Source: Cocos nucifera (Eukaryota; Streptophyta; Magnoliopsida; Arecales; Arecaceae). Taken from it: 64,000 nt of DNA. The notes beneath the pieces were generated by a model, which did no database searches, was not told where the DNA came from, and saw nothing but the letters and a program-made list of their open reading frames with translations. The stretch's first letter is position 1. Every line of letters begins with the position of its first letter. The stretch lies in the NCBI GenBank assembly GCA_006176705.1, contig QRFJ01002308.1:380507-444506 (forward strand). The letters run 5' to 3'. Of the stretch, positions 11,800 to 23,628 are shown one piece after another. Made by a program: the position numbers and the translations under genes.

Positions 11800-12370
11800 G
11801 TCCCAACGACTTTGTGAAGTGGGTCTGCCATGCATTATCTGTAGGAGTTGACTCTCTTGACCTCGACGTAATCCTTTCTCGAAGGTAATCGTGGATGAGG
11901 TGGTATCATCGCTCGATGTGCTTGAATTTTTGATGAGATCTCGACTCCTTAGCTAGGACTATGGCGCCATTATTATCACAGTACAGAGGAATGGCATCTG
12001 ATGGCATCACTCCGATCTCTGCGACGAACTTCTTATACCAGAATGCCTCCTTCGTAGCTTCTGACGTAGCGATGTACTCTACTTTCATGATGGAATCTAC
12101 TATTACTATCTGCTTGAAACTCTTCCAACTGACAGCACCACCATTACACATAAACAGACTCCCAGATGTCGACTTTCGATCATCTATATCGGACATGAAA
12201 TCCGAGTCTGTGTATCCCTGGACTTGGAGTTCTCCATTACCAAAGACCAACATCATATCCTTAGTTCTTCTCAAGTACTTAAGGATACATTTCATAGAAG
12301 TTCAGTGTTCTTCATCCTGGATTTGACTGATATCTGCTTGTGACACTCACAGCATGGGCTATATCAGGTC
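11800..12370 (-). pseudogene. Copia RNase H remnant
   Basis: The - strand 12295-11906 is open and shows MKCILKYLRRTKDMMLVFG, VQGYTDSDFMSDIDDRKSTSG (first catalytic Asp), AVSWKSFKQ, VEYIATSEATKEAFW (Glu) and LYCDNNGAIVLA (Asp), then HQKFKHIE. All are standard copia RNase H blocks. The preceding segment (12360-12300) is frame-disrupted. It follows RT, as in all copia elements. Confidence 0.88.
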
Positions 12371-12659
12371 GTGTACATAGCATGGCATACATGAGGCTCC
12401 CTATTGCAGAAGCATAAGGGATCTTGCTCATGCGTTCTATTTCCTCAGGTGTGCTGGGGCACATCTTCTTGGAAAGATGAATACCATGTCTGAAGGGTAT
12501 TAATCCCCTCTTAGAGAGTTTTCCATACTAAACCTCTTTAGTACTTTCCTCTATGTACATCTTCTGTGAAAGTCCTAGCATCCTATTCGGTCTATCTCCT
12601 ATAGACCTTAATTCCTAGAATAAAGGATGCTTCACCTAGGTCTTTCATGGAGAATTCCT

Positions 12660-13345
12660 TAGGACAACCATATTTTGACTGATGGTCAACATGGGAATAT
12701 CATTCCCAATAAGGAGGATGTCATCCACGTACAATACGAGGAAGACAACAGCGCTCCCACTGACCCTTTTGAAAACACATGGTTCCTCTTCATTTTTGAT
12801 GAAACCAAACTAATTTGATCACATCATTGAAACGAGTGTTCCAGCTCCGAGATGCTTGCTTAAGTCCATATATGGACCTTTGCAGCTTGCAAACCTTGTG
12901 ATCAGTATCACTGGATGTGAAACCTAGCGGCTGTTCCATATAGATATCTTCCTCAAGATATCCATTTAAGAATGCCGTTTTCACATCCATTTGCCATATT
13001 TCATAATCGAAATAGGCTGCAACAGCAAGCAATGTGCGGATGGATTTTAGCATAGCTACTGACGAAAAGGTATCCTGATAGTCAATGCCTTCATGTTGAC
13101 TATAACCTTTTGCCACTAGTCTAGCCTTGAATGTCTTCACATTCCCATCTGCACCAATCTTTCTCTTGTAAGATCCATTTACACCCAATAGGTACTATAC
13201 CTTCTGGTGGATCTACCAAGGTCCAGACTTGGTTTGAGTGCATCGAGTCAATTTCTGACTTCATTGCCTCTAAGCCATTTCTCGGAGTCGATATCTGATA
13301 TCGCCTCATTGTAGGTTTTGGGATCATCACCATGAGCCACATTAC
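12660..13345 (-). pseudogene. pol: Copia reverse transcriptase remnant
   Basis: From 13342 on the - strand: EAMKSEIDSMHSNQVWTLVD, GCKWI, then, after a frameshift near 13190, FKARLVAKGYSQHEGIDYQD, IWQMDVKTAFLNGYLEEDIY, VCKLQRSIYGLKQASRSWN, and the catalytic YVDD at 12731-12720 followed by ILLIGND. Several indels break the frame (about 13190, 12800). The order and wording match Angela-like RTs. Confidence 0.9.
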
Positions 13346-13399
13346 CTATGAGGAACATTTTCCTCTATTTTCCTCTGAAATAATACCTAAGTATCTTCT

Positions 13400-14480
13400 C
13401 AGGAGGGATGGAAAATCCTTTCCGATCTACGAGGTGGAAGGAGGTAGTGATTCTTATTGGCTCAACCTGATTTAGGTTCCACTTGAGTCCTTAGCTCGTT
13501 TCTGCTTGTGAGACTTTCTCATCGAAGCTTGAATCTGCTTTCCAATGCTACCATCTTGAATAAACTATTTTTTTAAGAAAAATGGCATGTCGACTCACAA
13601 TCACATTGTGGTCTTCTGGAATGTAGAAATAGTATCCTAATGACTCTTTAGGATATCCTATGAATCGAGCTCTAAAGGACCTAAACTCTAACTTGTCCGC
13701 TTGTTGTCTTTTGACATGAAGTCCGGACAATCCCCAAATTCTGAGATGACTCAGACTTGGTTTCTTACCATGTCCATATCTCATACGGTGTGGTAGGAAT
13801 AGGTTTTAGAGGAAACTCCTATTCAGTAAATATATTGCAAGTTAACAGACTATATCCCCAAAAAAAATCTAGGGAAGGTCTGTGAAGCTCATCATGGATC
13901 GGAACCATATCCAATAGAGTTCCGATTTCTCCGTTCTGAAATTTTGTTGAAGTTGAGGTGTTCCTAGGTGGAGTCCATTGAGAGACTATGCCATTTTGCT
14001 TAAGATAGTCTAGGAATTTTTGACTAAGGTATTCACCTCCTCGATCTGATCGAAGAACCTTAATGGATTTTCTAGTTTGCTTTTTCTACTTCATGTCTGA
14101 ATTTCTTAAACTTTTCAAAGACTTCAGACTTGTGTCTCATAAGATACACATACCCATACCGAGATAAATCATCGGTAAAGGTTAATGAAGTAGACAAAAT
14201 TGCCTCTAGCCGGCACATCAATGGGCCGCACACATCAGTATGTACTAGGGCAAGGAGATTTCGTGGCCCTTTCCCCATGTTCCTAACAAGAAGGGAGCTT
14301 TAGTCATTTTGCCATTGAAGACATAGATTCATAAGTTGGATATGACTCGAAAAGTCAACAAACTCAATAGTCCCAATTTTTCTTCCAATTTGTTAATCCT
14401 TATCTTCTGCTATATGACCTAGCCTTAGGTGCCATAGATACCTATCGTTTGGACTATTCCTAGGTCATTTTGATCTTATG
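13400..14480 (-). pseudogene. Copia integrase remnant
   Basis: Core blocks on the - strand are LVHTDVCGPLMCR (first Asp, about 14240), FTDDLSRYGYVYLM (about 14165) and a second Asp in an LRSD-GGEY-like stretch near 14040, then a decayed Glu region NGEIGTLLDMV near 13920. The C-terminal GKKPSLSHLRIWGL and FRARFIGYPKESLGYYFYIP blocks (13784-13548) are the well-known copia extension. Many stops. It lies between protease and RT, as is usual for copia. Confidence 0.85.
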
Positions 14481-14499
14481 ACATTCACATTTTGCTCGA

Positions 14500-14960
14500 T
14501 ATTAAAGATAGATACATCAATATGTAACTGGTAGACATTATTAATGAGGAAACCACTTGCAATTTTATTTCATTCATAAAGAATATTACAATGGTCCTTA
14601 AGAAAACTAATTACATAGCCTTTTTGTGCTAAACATGAAACAAAAATCAAATTCCTACTTGTAGCAGGCACATAATAACAATCCCTAAGTACTAAATCTA
14701 AGTCAGACGGTAATCAATTAGGATAGGTTTCCACGGCCACAGCAGCAACCCTTGCTCCATTTTTGATGTGTAGGATCATCTCATCATCCCTCAGCCTCTT
14801 GCTATCCTCAAGACCCTGCATGGAAGTGCACAAATGAGCACTAGAACCAGAGTCAAGCACCCAACTAGATGTAGAAAAAATCGTAAGGTTAGATTCAATA
14901 ACAAGTATACCTCCAGAAGGATCTATCTCCTTCTTATTCTTTAGGATGGCTAGGTATGTA
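14500..14960 (-). pseudogene. Copia protease remnant
   Basis: The active site is VLDSGSSAHLC, with DSG at 14854-14846 on the - strand. It is preceded by a spacer after the zinc knuckle and followed by GLEDSKRLRDDEMILHIKNG and an LRDCYYVPATSRNLIFVS block near 14680. The motif residues are intact, but the region carries stops. Confidence 0.82.
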
Positions 14961-15747
14961 GGACAGTTTCACTTCCAATGGCCGTCAATATTATAATAGA
15001 AATTTTTTTCTTTGTCAGCAGTCTTCTTCTTTAGCTCTGTCTTCTTTTTCTTTCCTTCTTTCACCTTTTATTTTTTCACAGACTTCTTTTTTTTTTTAAA
15101 ATTTTTTTTTTTGAAAGTAGTCCGTTCCATAGCAAGTACTGAGCATTTAGAACCTTTCATAGAAAGCTCAGCAGTAACCAACATATTTATAAGCTCGACT
15201 AGAGTATTCTGAAGTTCATGCATATGGTAGTTCATAATGAACTGCCCATACGCATCAGTCAAGGATTATAGAATTATATCATTCTGCAGATCCTGATCTA
15301 ACTTCACTCCGAGCTTCTCAAGCTCTTCTAAGTTCTTGATCATCATCAGACAATAATCTTGGACTGATTGTCCATCATATATTTTAGCCTTAAACAGTCA
15401 TTTAGTAACCTGATATTTGGTTGCATGACTCTGTTCACCAAACAACTCTTGCAGGTGAGCCAATATTTAGCGGGCAGTCTTGATTTCTTCAAGTTGATGC
15501 TGAAGCTCATCAGACATTGAGCCCAACATATAGTATCTGATCTTATTATCTTCATCCATCCATTTATCAAGAGATGCTCTTTGTTCAGCAGACGGACGAG
15601 CTGGTAAGATGAGAGGATCCTAATCTAATACATGAGTCGACTTTTCGAAATTCAAAATAATTTTGAAGTTTCGAAGTCAATCCTTGTAATTGGATCCGAT
15701 CAGTCTATGGTGTCCAGGATACGGGCTAGTGGATTAGATGCGGACAT
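14960..15747 (-). pseudogene. gag: Copia Gag remnant with broken zinc knuckle
   Basis: ATG at 15747-15745 begins MSASNPLARILD. After an early frameshift, UBN2-type Gag follows: GSNYKD-LRNFKIILNFEKS, ASLDKWMDEDNKIRYYMLGS, LFGEQS, YDGQSVQDYCLMM, EKLGVKLDQDLQNDIIL, then NYHMHELQNTLVELINML, a Lys-rich tract (15100-15060) and YYNIDGHWK-NCP, a CCHC knuckle that has lost its first cysteines. At least five in-frame stops. Confidence 0.85.
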
Positions 15748-17604
15748 TTTTCTTTTTTCTGTAGAGAGTTAAAATTTTTAGTTAGATTTTATAATTAAGA
15801 CTTGACAAATTTATTTAAAAATTTAATTTTTAAATAAATTAGCTTCCACTATTTTTTTGGATCCGTATACTCCCTCTATAGAGATGCAAAAATCTTCATG
15901 ATTACTGATTTCTAGTGGGTGGTGCAGTCCTACAAACTAACTCATCACCTCACCTAACAGTTATTGGTGATGGGTTAGCCAATAAGTGAATAACTCTTGT
16001 CCAATAATTCTCTAATCATGGTGCACCCAGGCTTGGTCTCTAATTCATGAATCTCATCATGTCCAGAATATTGATCCACTCCTTAGTTAAGTCAGACCCA
16101 CCATTTGCATAAATTGGATTTCTAATTGGATCTCTCACCGTATTCGAAATATTGAGTCCAATCCATCCTTCAGCTCATAGCATCCAATGCCTAATAGATA
16201 TAGTTGTATTTTTCTGGTGCAACTGAATCACTGTAACCAACCGAGAACAATCAACCCCGGGAAGGATCCGTACATCTACAATGGTGAAAGACCTTAGACT
16301 TAATCATTTCTTAAGAAGATTTAATTTAGATCTCTTTAAACTTGACTTGACATAGCCATAACCATTATGGATAACCTAGTGGCATGGGTTAGCTCGGATT
16401 GTTAGCCACCTTAGATCAGGACTGAGCCGACAAATATGGTCAGGTAAGTGAGATTGGTGGAAGAAATATGCCATTAACTTGACAAGAATGCATTCAAATT
16501 GAGTAGCTCTTAAGAAAAATCAATCGATCGTATGTGCCAAACTTATCTTAGACACTAAATTATTGAGCCAGAACCAATCGGATTAGCCTACAATCTAGAC
16601 TCTAACCACTGAGCCTAATTAGGTCTTAACTTGATTGATCACTCATGTGACTCGATCTTGATCCAGACTTAATCCTATTAGGCTGGTCAATTTAAGCACT
16701 CTTGATCCCATCTAACCAACTCTTGATTCGGTTTGATCAACCGCAAGATCTAATTAAGCTATTCAAGCCCAAACCCAATTTTATGAATATATCTTAAATC
16801 TAAAAATTCTTAATTTTAGATCTAATATATTTCATCCATCTTAATTCTTAATTAAGTTTAGGATTCATAAATAAAATATGTATATAAAATTCTAGGATTT
16901 CAGGATCTAGGGTTTTGAAGAAAATAAGTTTTAGATTTTTGATTAAGGACGAACGTGCAGCACCCCTACACATCATAAGAACACTCCATTGAATGAAAGG
17001 AAAGGGCCTTTAAATCCTACTTCGTTCTTATGATCGGACGGCCAAGGGGAATGCCTTAATCAAAAATATGATAAATCTACAAAACTAGTTAGATCTACAT
17101 CATATATCATATATATAAAAATTAATCTAACTAAAAATATATTTTGCATACATCTCATGTATCATATCATGCATATTTTTAGATCTAAATTATCTCATAA
17201 ACATCTAAAAAATAAGATTTAAATTTGATCATATTAAATTAAAATTTATTCTAGATAATTTTGTAAAACTATTCTACAACTAGTCTAAACATGCATCTAT
17301 CATATCTCATATAAAAAAATTAAATAAATTTATTTTATATTTTTTAGATTTAATTATAATATTTATAATATTAAAAAATAATAAATAAATAAATTTAAAA
17401 ATTATAATTAATTATAATCATGTTAGACTATATATAGAATAATTCTATTCTTAGTCTAGTCATGTATCTCATACATCTTAGATTTATATTATTTAATTTT
17501 TAATTTTTTAATTTTAGATCTAATCATATCTCATGTGATATCTAAAATCATCTAATTATCATATCAAAAATAAATTAAAATTAGATCTATGAATTTTGAA
17601 ACCT
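15748..17604 (-). other. Untranslated leader of the Angela-like element
   Basis: About 1.86 kb between the PBS and gag. It is very AT-rich (17050-17580) with repeated ttagatctaa-type words. No reading frame or domain was recognised in it. Confidence 0.7.
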
Positions 17605-17617
17605 GGCTCTGATATCA
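17605..17617 (-). promoter_or_regulatory. Primer-binding site (initiator tRNA-Met type)
   Basis: The + strand reads ggctctgatatca, whose complement tgatatcagagcc matches the canonical tggtatcagagcc with one change. It is 2 nt from the 5' LTR edge, as expected. Confidence 0.88.
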
Positions 17618-17619
17618 GT

Positions 17620-19907
17620 TGAAGGAAAAAATCTTATTTTTTGAATCAGATTCGTCCAGATCTAATTAGATCAAGAAAAATATTTCAAAAAATTTTCTTT
17701 AAGATCCTAATCAAATCTAAGACTCTTTAGATATGATCTTATTGATCTAATAAAATAAAATAAAATAAAAATTAAATTAAATCTAATTTAATAATACCTT
17801 TATTTTGGGTAATCTAATTATCCTATGATGATCTCGATGTTTGCCTGAGGTTCTGGACGTAGCCATGCAAGCACCTGACCTCTACTGATATCCACTCGGG
17901 CAGGATTTAGAGATCTTCTTTTTTTCAATCAATTCTCCAAAAATTAGATCTAGATCTGATCTTGAAGATCTTCAAAAACTCATTTGAAGAACAATCATTG
18001 TCTCTTGCAGCAGTGCTGCCTTCTTCCTTTTCTGTTGCCTTTTACTTGCTTGAATCATACCTAATTTATGCCCAAAACCTCTTAGGCATGGAGAGGAGAG
18101 AGAGGACCAAAGGGTGGCATGAAGAAGGAGGGAGAAAAGCTTTGTGGCATGGGCTAAAGATAGAAGCTCTTTATTCTAGGCGTAGATAGGGTTTATATAG
18201 ACCCTGTTGTGCCATGCAGTGCCACATCATCCCGGCCAATCATGACCCTTTATGCAATCAGATCTAAATCTGATTGATGGGATGACATCATCTGATCTAA
18301 TCAGATTAGAGTACCTCAAAACTCTCCTTAGATGGCACCAAGACTGGGTCAAACAAATCTTCTTGACGCCATCTAGTTTGATTCCCTGAAGCAACTGGAG
18401 TCCCATCTGTATGGGACTCCAAATCTTATCCTCATGAGGCACACGCCTCCCTAGGCATGTGCCCCTTACTTGTCTGCTTTTTAGCAAGAGGGCAAGGGCC
18501 AAGGTTCTCTCCTATGGGTGCATGACATATGGGCAGATGTCTAAGTGTCAAAGATCAACATTTGACCAAAGTTCAAAGACAAGATTTAGTAGGTGACAAA
18601 AAATGGTAGGTATTGTCTCAAATTTATTTCATAAATTAAGACAATCCTTTTCTAACCTGGACAAGCTCCAGTCAGATCAAGTAATGATTTCTAAGTGAGC
18701 CCAAACACATTTGGCTCAGTTGAGAAAAGTTTTAATGATCATTGAAGAAGAACATTAGGCTCAATTGTGTGTTAGCACGATTTTCTTAAACCTAATTGAA
18801 TCTTATTCAAATCAATTGAATTGGATTAATCTAATTGATGATATCCAGTTCCAAACTCTTGTTTATATGATTCAGTTAGGTTCAATTTCGTACGATAATG
18901 GGATATGTCATGATCTCTATCATCAATATCATCGAAACACCTTTCGATGGATCAGAACTTTTCTGATTCAGACAACTAGTATGATCGATCATCCAAATCA
19001 TTCTAATTACTCCCAAAATCTATCAGTGATACCTAGTATGGTGGCAATCCATCAGAACTGAAAGTGAACCTCTCGGTGTAATTTTCTATGTGATTAAGTT
19101 GCTCTATCTTGAGCCTCGATCGGACTAGGATTAAGGTGATCTCGTCAAACCCAAATATCCGTCATATGAATTAATCATTCGATTCAAGTCCAATATGAAA
19201 ACCCTAATAAAAATTCTTTCTATTATTTTATTCTACCATGACTATAGGCTTTATGAACTTGATTCTCATGATCATCATAGGGCTGCTCCTCTTTTATCGA
19301 GGTAGATAGATCTCCTATTGGTGCAATCCAATTTCTACAATGAACATGCTATAGCCAACATACACCTCAGGGTTCTGAATGGCTAGGAGATCGAGTTATG
19401 GTGTAGTCAAACTATAACACCTTTAAGGTAAACTGTCGATGCACCTTAGGTCAAAGAATCAGATACACCATTACAGCTTCGAGCCAGTCATCGATGAGAA
19501 GGTAGATTTTCTCATGACTGCTTGAGATGGTCACGCTCAGTGCCCTCATTCTCTAATGAGTACCTATATTCTCGCTCCGATGTCTCTGCACCATAGACTC
19601 AAGACTTATCTATCCTAAAGAAGCGATCGTACATCAACTTTCTGGATCAATCACCATCCTCATGATGATCCTATGGTTGGGAGCATTTTATGAGTTAATA
19701 ATAAAAATTCATGTCTTAAATTTTCAACTCTTGAAAATATGAACTATCATTGCCATTAACTCAAGAGATGTATTACAGACACTTTCAAATATATATTATG
19801 ATAGAAAATAATTTATTTTATTATTTATAGTTAAAATTATAATTTTATTCTTAGAAGTGTATTACAAGTGTTAGCCAATCTGACTTTTAGGGCACACATA
19901 TCTAATA
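17620..19907 (-). repeat. 5' LTR of the Angela-like element
   Basis: 2288 bp, colinear with 9398-11721. In element orientation it starts tattagatatgtgtgccct (the other copy has tgttag) and ends at 17620. Diverged by substitutions and small deletions. Contains no intact gene. Confidence 0.9.
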
Positions 19908-19912
19908 GAAGG
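19908..19912. repeat. Target-site duplication gaagg, right copy
   Basis: Exact repeat of 9393-9397. Element A resumes directly after it. Confidence 0.9.
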
Positions 19913-20255
19913 AAGAAGACTCAGGCAGGAATGACTTCCAAATAATAGGAGAATGCCTTAAATAGTCAGAGGTAATCCAAAGTAATTATGATTGTGGATC
20001 AACTTCGATCAGTCAGCATGCGCCGCATATCTCACTCATCATGATAGAGGAGCAGCAATGGACGGAGTCTTTATGGCACCGTACCTAGATAAAGTTTCGG
20101 TGGAAGATTTGAAGGACCATCTTTCCAGACTTATTTTGGACTTAGAAAGTTTTGGTGCCAACACGGTAAATATCAAAATATCTCATCCTAACAAGCGCAG
20201 AAACCCGGGACTGGACTTTGACCGTCGCCTTTTTTTTTCCTTCAAATTTTGAACT
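19913..20255 (+). other. 3' untranslated tail of element A
   Basis: Sequence between the copia insertion and the polypurine tract. A short open stretch (19992-20252) has no recognised domain. Ends with a T-run (20230-20238). Confidence 0.55.
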
Positions 20256-20273
20256 CGAAAGTAGGGAAACTAT
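20256..20273 (+). promoter_or_regulatory. Polypurine tract of element A
   Basis: cgaaagtagggaaactat directly before the LTR start tgttgggg. The matching position in element B (gggagtgaggaggctag) aligns with it. Confidence 0.75.
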
Positions 20274-21302
20274 TGTTGGGGATAAATTCCGCTCCCGTCG
20301 AAGTCTAATCTGATGCTTAGCCTAATGTAACTGATAATCACAGAAGAGCTTCGATCGAAAATTCTTTCTCTTGAGACTTCTCCAGCAGTCGAACTTCTTT
20401 CGGACCCCTTCAGCGGTCGAACTCCTTTCGAACTCCTCCAGTGGTCGAACTTCTTTTGGACTCTTCTAGCGATCGAACTTCTTTTGGACCCCTCCAACAG
20501 TCGAACTTCTTCTGGACTCCTCCAGCAATCGAACTTCTTCCAAACTTTTCGAGCAGCCGAGCTTCTTTCGGACTCCTCTAGTGGTCGAATCTCTTTCAAA
20601 CTTCTCCAGCAGCCGAACTCCTTTCGGACTACTCCAGTGGTCGAACCCCTTTCAAACTCTTTGCAATTATTCAAGAAGGTCTCCGCATGAGTTCAATCTC
20701 GTACGCGACATGGACTGACCCACATCCGGACTATCTTAGAGGAGTTCGAACTTCTCTAGAATTGATATAGCTCAAAGGTCATCACCAACCAACGCCCACC
20801 CCTTCGAACTTTTACTATCAAATCTCAAACAGACTGGCCCCTCATGACAACAAACACTATCCTCTGTAATAAACTCCACGTGGCTCTGAATAGTCCACTA
20901 TCCAATAGTTACGATTGTCACTATCAATTTGTTATGGGCTCCATCTATAAAAGAAATCCTTCAAATACATTTTCTCTAGGCTCTCTTCTTCCTCTCGAAA
21001 TTTTGCAACTTTTTTGATTGAGCACTCCATTTTTGTTGGCCGAAAAAGCTAACTTAACTGTCGGAGGGTCTTACCGGAGCCACCACCCTAGGCTCTAGAT
21101 GAGACTTATTTTGTAGGTCACCGATGGTTATCTCATCTTCTCCGACTCCAGCACTTCTCCGACGGTAATCAGATTTTGCATCAATAGACCTCATCTTCTC
21201 CGACTCCAGTACTTCTTCGACGACAATCAAATTTTGTACCAATAGATCTCATCTTTTTCGACTCCAGTACTTCTCCGACGGCAATCATATTTCACACCAA
21301 CA
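20274..21302 (+). repeat. 3' LTR of element A
   Basis: 1029 bp from tgttgggg to cacaccaaca, TG...CA ends. Homologous at both ends to the LTRs of element B. A TATA box (tataaaag) lies at 20946-20953. The region upstream of it holds a 28-bp tandem array. The 3' part carries two-to-three imperfect copies of a ctccgactccagtacttc block (21140-21280). Confidence 0.92.
20383..20662 (+). repeat. 28-bp tandem repeat, 10 copies in strict register, in the U3 of LTR A
   Basis: Units start at 20383, 20411, 20439, 20467, 20495, 20523, 20551, 20579, 20607 and 20635. Consensus core: cagcagtcgaacttctttcg then gactcctc. No indels disturb the register over 280 bp. It lies upstream of the TATA box, where LTR enhancers usually sit. 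Confidence 0.92.
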
Positions 21303-21334
21303 TACCTATTTATTATTTTTTATTTAGTTTGATC

Positions 21335-22150
21335 ATGGAGAATAGTAGGTTGAGGGTAGGTTTGAGAAATTTGATGGGAAAAAAATTTCATGATATAGAA
21401 AATTATGATGGGATTAGATTCGACCTTGGAGGATAGGCCGAAGGAGATGACGAACAAAGTATAGGTGTCCTTGGAAAAAAAGGCATATGCTACAATTAGG
21501 ACTTGTCTGGTAGATGAGGTGTTGTATAGCATGTTGGAGGAGAGGACACCTAAGAATTTATAATCAAGATTATACCAGTTATACATGGAAAAGAACATGT
21601 GCAACAAGTTGATGCTGAAGAAGCAATTGTACAGCCTTCGGATGTAGAAGAGCGAGGATGTTGCGGGTCATATTGAGCATAGACTTGCTCAATATAGAGG
21701 TGAATCTTAAAAAGGAGGATAAGAGTTTATTATTATTGTGTTCACTATCTAGGAGCTTCAATCCGTTGGTGATGACGTTACTGTATGGTAACGAGATACT
21801 GGTGTATGAGAAGATCGTATCAGTACTAAGATCCAACGAGCAGCGAAAATGAATGATGAAGAGGAAGGTCTTCTAAGAGGATCTCATGGTTTCAAAGAGG
21901 CTAAGAAAAGGGAAAAAGAAAGGTGAGCAGAGGGGCAGCAAGGGGTCCAAGAAGTACTTCAAGTATGGTGAAGCAGAACACTTTAAGCAGGAGTGTCTTC
22001 TTTGAAAAAAGTGTAAGAGAGAGAAAAAGAGGAACAAGGATTTCATCATTTCAGTCACTGAAAGTGAAGAGTTGGATGAGCTCTTAGTAGTTTCAGAGGA
22101 GCCTACGAGGTGCGGTGTATTTGAGATGATTTCGAAAAGGTCCACGGAGT
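21335..22150 (+). pseudogene. gag: Copia Gag (UBN2 type) remnant of E
   Basis: Starts MENSRLRVG at 21335. Reads KKAYATIRTCLVDEVLYSML, RLYQLYMEKNMCNKLMLKKQ, LYSLRM, then in another frame DKSLLLLCSLSRSFN and LLYGNEILVYEKIVSVLRSN. A basic linker with many lysines (21890-21950) precedes a zinc-knuckle KYFKYGEAEHFKQECLL in which cysteines are partly lost. Several stops and shifts. It would form the particle shell of a copia element. Confidence 0.84.
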
Positions 22151-22732
22151 GTGGAGGGTCTGAAGATGCAGCGATGGTGTTTGAGGTACAGTGATGGTGT
22201 TTGAGATATAGTATTGGGTGGTTGACCTTGGATAACTCGAATATAGAGTCAGCTTCTACAACATCAGGAGGACTTTGATTTTAGGTGGAGCACCGGACAG
22301 AGGTGGCTACACTGATGGAGGAAGATGTGACATGAGTTCAGAGTAGAAGGGTGTAGAGGGAGGAGCGATATCCCAATGTCAGAGATGAATGGTTTCAGGT
22401 GGAGCGGCATGTGCAGAAAGATAGGCATAGTTCTGATGAGACCGTGTCAAGGTGTGTAGCAAGTATCGGTATAGGATTGCTACAAATTTTTCAGAAAAAT
22501 TTAGGATAAGTGATGTGGCTGCCAAGCAGAAGAGTGTTTATAACTCCAAGGATGGTGCATAGGTGCAAGCTAAGGTTTTCAGTGGTCGAGGTGATCATCC
22601 CAAAGGCCTCAAAGAGAGCTCAACAGTTGAAAAAAGATGATGGTGGCAAGGTGTGCATAAATAGCTGTCAGGACATGCATCAACAGTGGGATCATGCAGG
22701 AGGATATTGCTAGGGTGTGCCAAAGCTTAGGT
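22151..22732 (+). other. Internal remnant of E between gag and PPT
   Basis: About 580 bp where a copia pol of about 3 kb should be. A WVVDLG-like stretch near 22211 could be a protease trace, but I cannot support it. Otherwise no domain seen. Confidence 0.5.
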
Positions 22733-22748
22733 GCACCAAGATGAAGAT
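22733..22748 (+). promoter_or_regulatory. Polypurine tract of E
   Basis: caccaagatgaagat immediately precedes the LTR start tgttaggattgg. Confidence 0.72.
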
Positions 22749-23626
22749 TGTTAGGATTGGTGGTGCTTCAAATCTTGGAAGACCACGGAAGGAGCCAGGA
22801 TGTTGGCTCTGGAGAGTCTAGGATAGGTATGGTCCTAGAACTATGACAAAAGTTATCCTAAGATGGAGGCAGTGTAGCCCTCCATGGGCTCAAAGTTCAA
22901 TTATGAGGATCTTGAGGGAGCTTGGTAGGTGCTCTGGAAACTTAGGATATAAGGTAGAGCAAAAAATCAAAGCCAGAAGATGTATCAATCAAGACAAGGG
23001 GCTGACACATAGATGGACTGGCTCAGATATGTAGTCGAGCCAGCTCGAGTTGAAATCAAGCTGGCTCAGGGCGGATTCGAGCCAACCCTCTCAAGCAGAT
23101 AGAAGATAAAGTTTCGATGAGATGCAGTCGAGCTAGTTTGACTTTTAATAGAGCTAGCTCGATGGTGGCAGATAGAATTGGATGGGATTTTCTATTTGGT
23201 CTTGGATTGGGTTTAATCCAAGGGATCTTAAGGCCTGATTTATAAGGTCATAAGATGGCTAATTCATGTATGGATCGGATTTAGATCTAAGGGATGAGAG
23301 CATGAGGGACATGGATGTACATGGGCTCAGTGAGTGCTTTCATGTATTGGATAAGCCTAGAAAAGTTTTTCAACTGGAATTTGAATTTATTAGGATTCAT
23401 ATGGTATAGCAGAAATCCTAAAGTATATAAACTCGGATATTGTAATTTTTACAAGGATGAAATCAATACAGAACTTTTTTTTCTAAACTCTCTTCTCTCT
23501 GGTTCCAATGCCAAGCCCTAGGCACCTCCATCTAATTTGTTCTTCTTCATATTTCTGAAATAACATCCAGATTCACGCAAGAGATCGGATCTACGGTTAT
23601 GACTCCGAGCAGTCGTAGGCATAACA
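22749..23626 (+). repeat. LTR of E (878 bp)
   Basis: tgttagg...cataaca. TATA box tatataa at 23424-23430, pyrimidine-rich sequence after it (23476-23505), and a PBS 2 nt beyond the end. Not homologous by eye to the other LTRs in the window. Confidence 0.82.
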
Positions 23627-23628
23627 CT

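Larger units (their letters stand above)
9398..19907 (-). mobile_element. Full-length Ty1/copia retrotransposon, Angela-like, inserted in element A
   Basis: Two ~2.3-kb LTRs (9398-11721 and 17620-19907) in the same orientation flank an internal region read on the - strand. The order is PBS at 17605-17617, gag, protease, integrase, RT, RNase H, then a polypurine tract at 11722-11737. A 5-bp duplication, gaagg, is exact on both sides. The LTR start in element orientation (tgttagatatatgtgccct) and the RT block DYEIWQMDVKTAFLNG are Angela-like. By eye the two LTRs differ at roughly one base in ten in their first ~220 bp, mostly transitions, which indicates an old insertion. All domains carry stops. 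Confidence 0.93.
1..21302 (+). mobile_element. Ty3/gypsy LTR retrotransposon, Tat lineage (element A), 5' end outside window, interrupted by a copia element at 9398-19907
   Basis: Decayed gag, protease, RT, RNase H, a second RNase H and integrase follow each other on the + strand (1-4780). They are followed by a tandem-repeat-rich 3' region, an antisense reading frame, a polypurine tract and a 3' LTR (20274-21302). The domain order PR-RT-RH-second RH-IN and the long 3' region with tandem repeats and an antisense ORF are known hallmarks of the plant Tat lineage. The 5' LTR and the start of gag lie left of the window. Many in-frame stops and frameshifts make every domain non-functional. A copia element is nested inside with a 5-bp target duplication. 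The 5 bases after the 3' LTR (tacct) are the expected target duplication, but the partner copy is outside the window. Confidence 0.9.
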
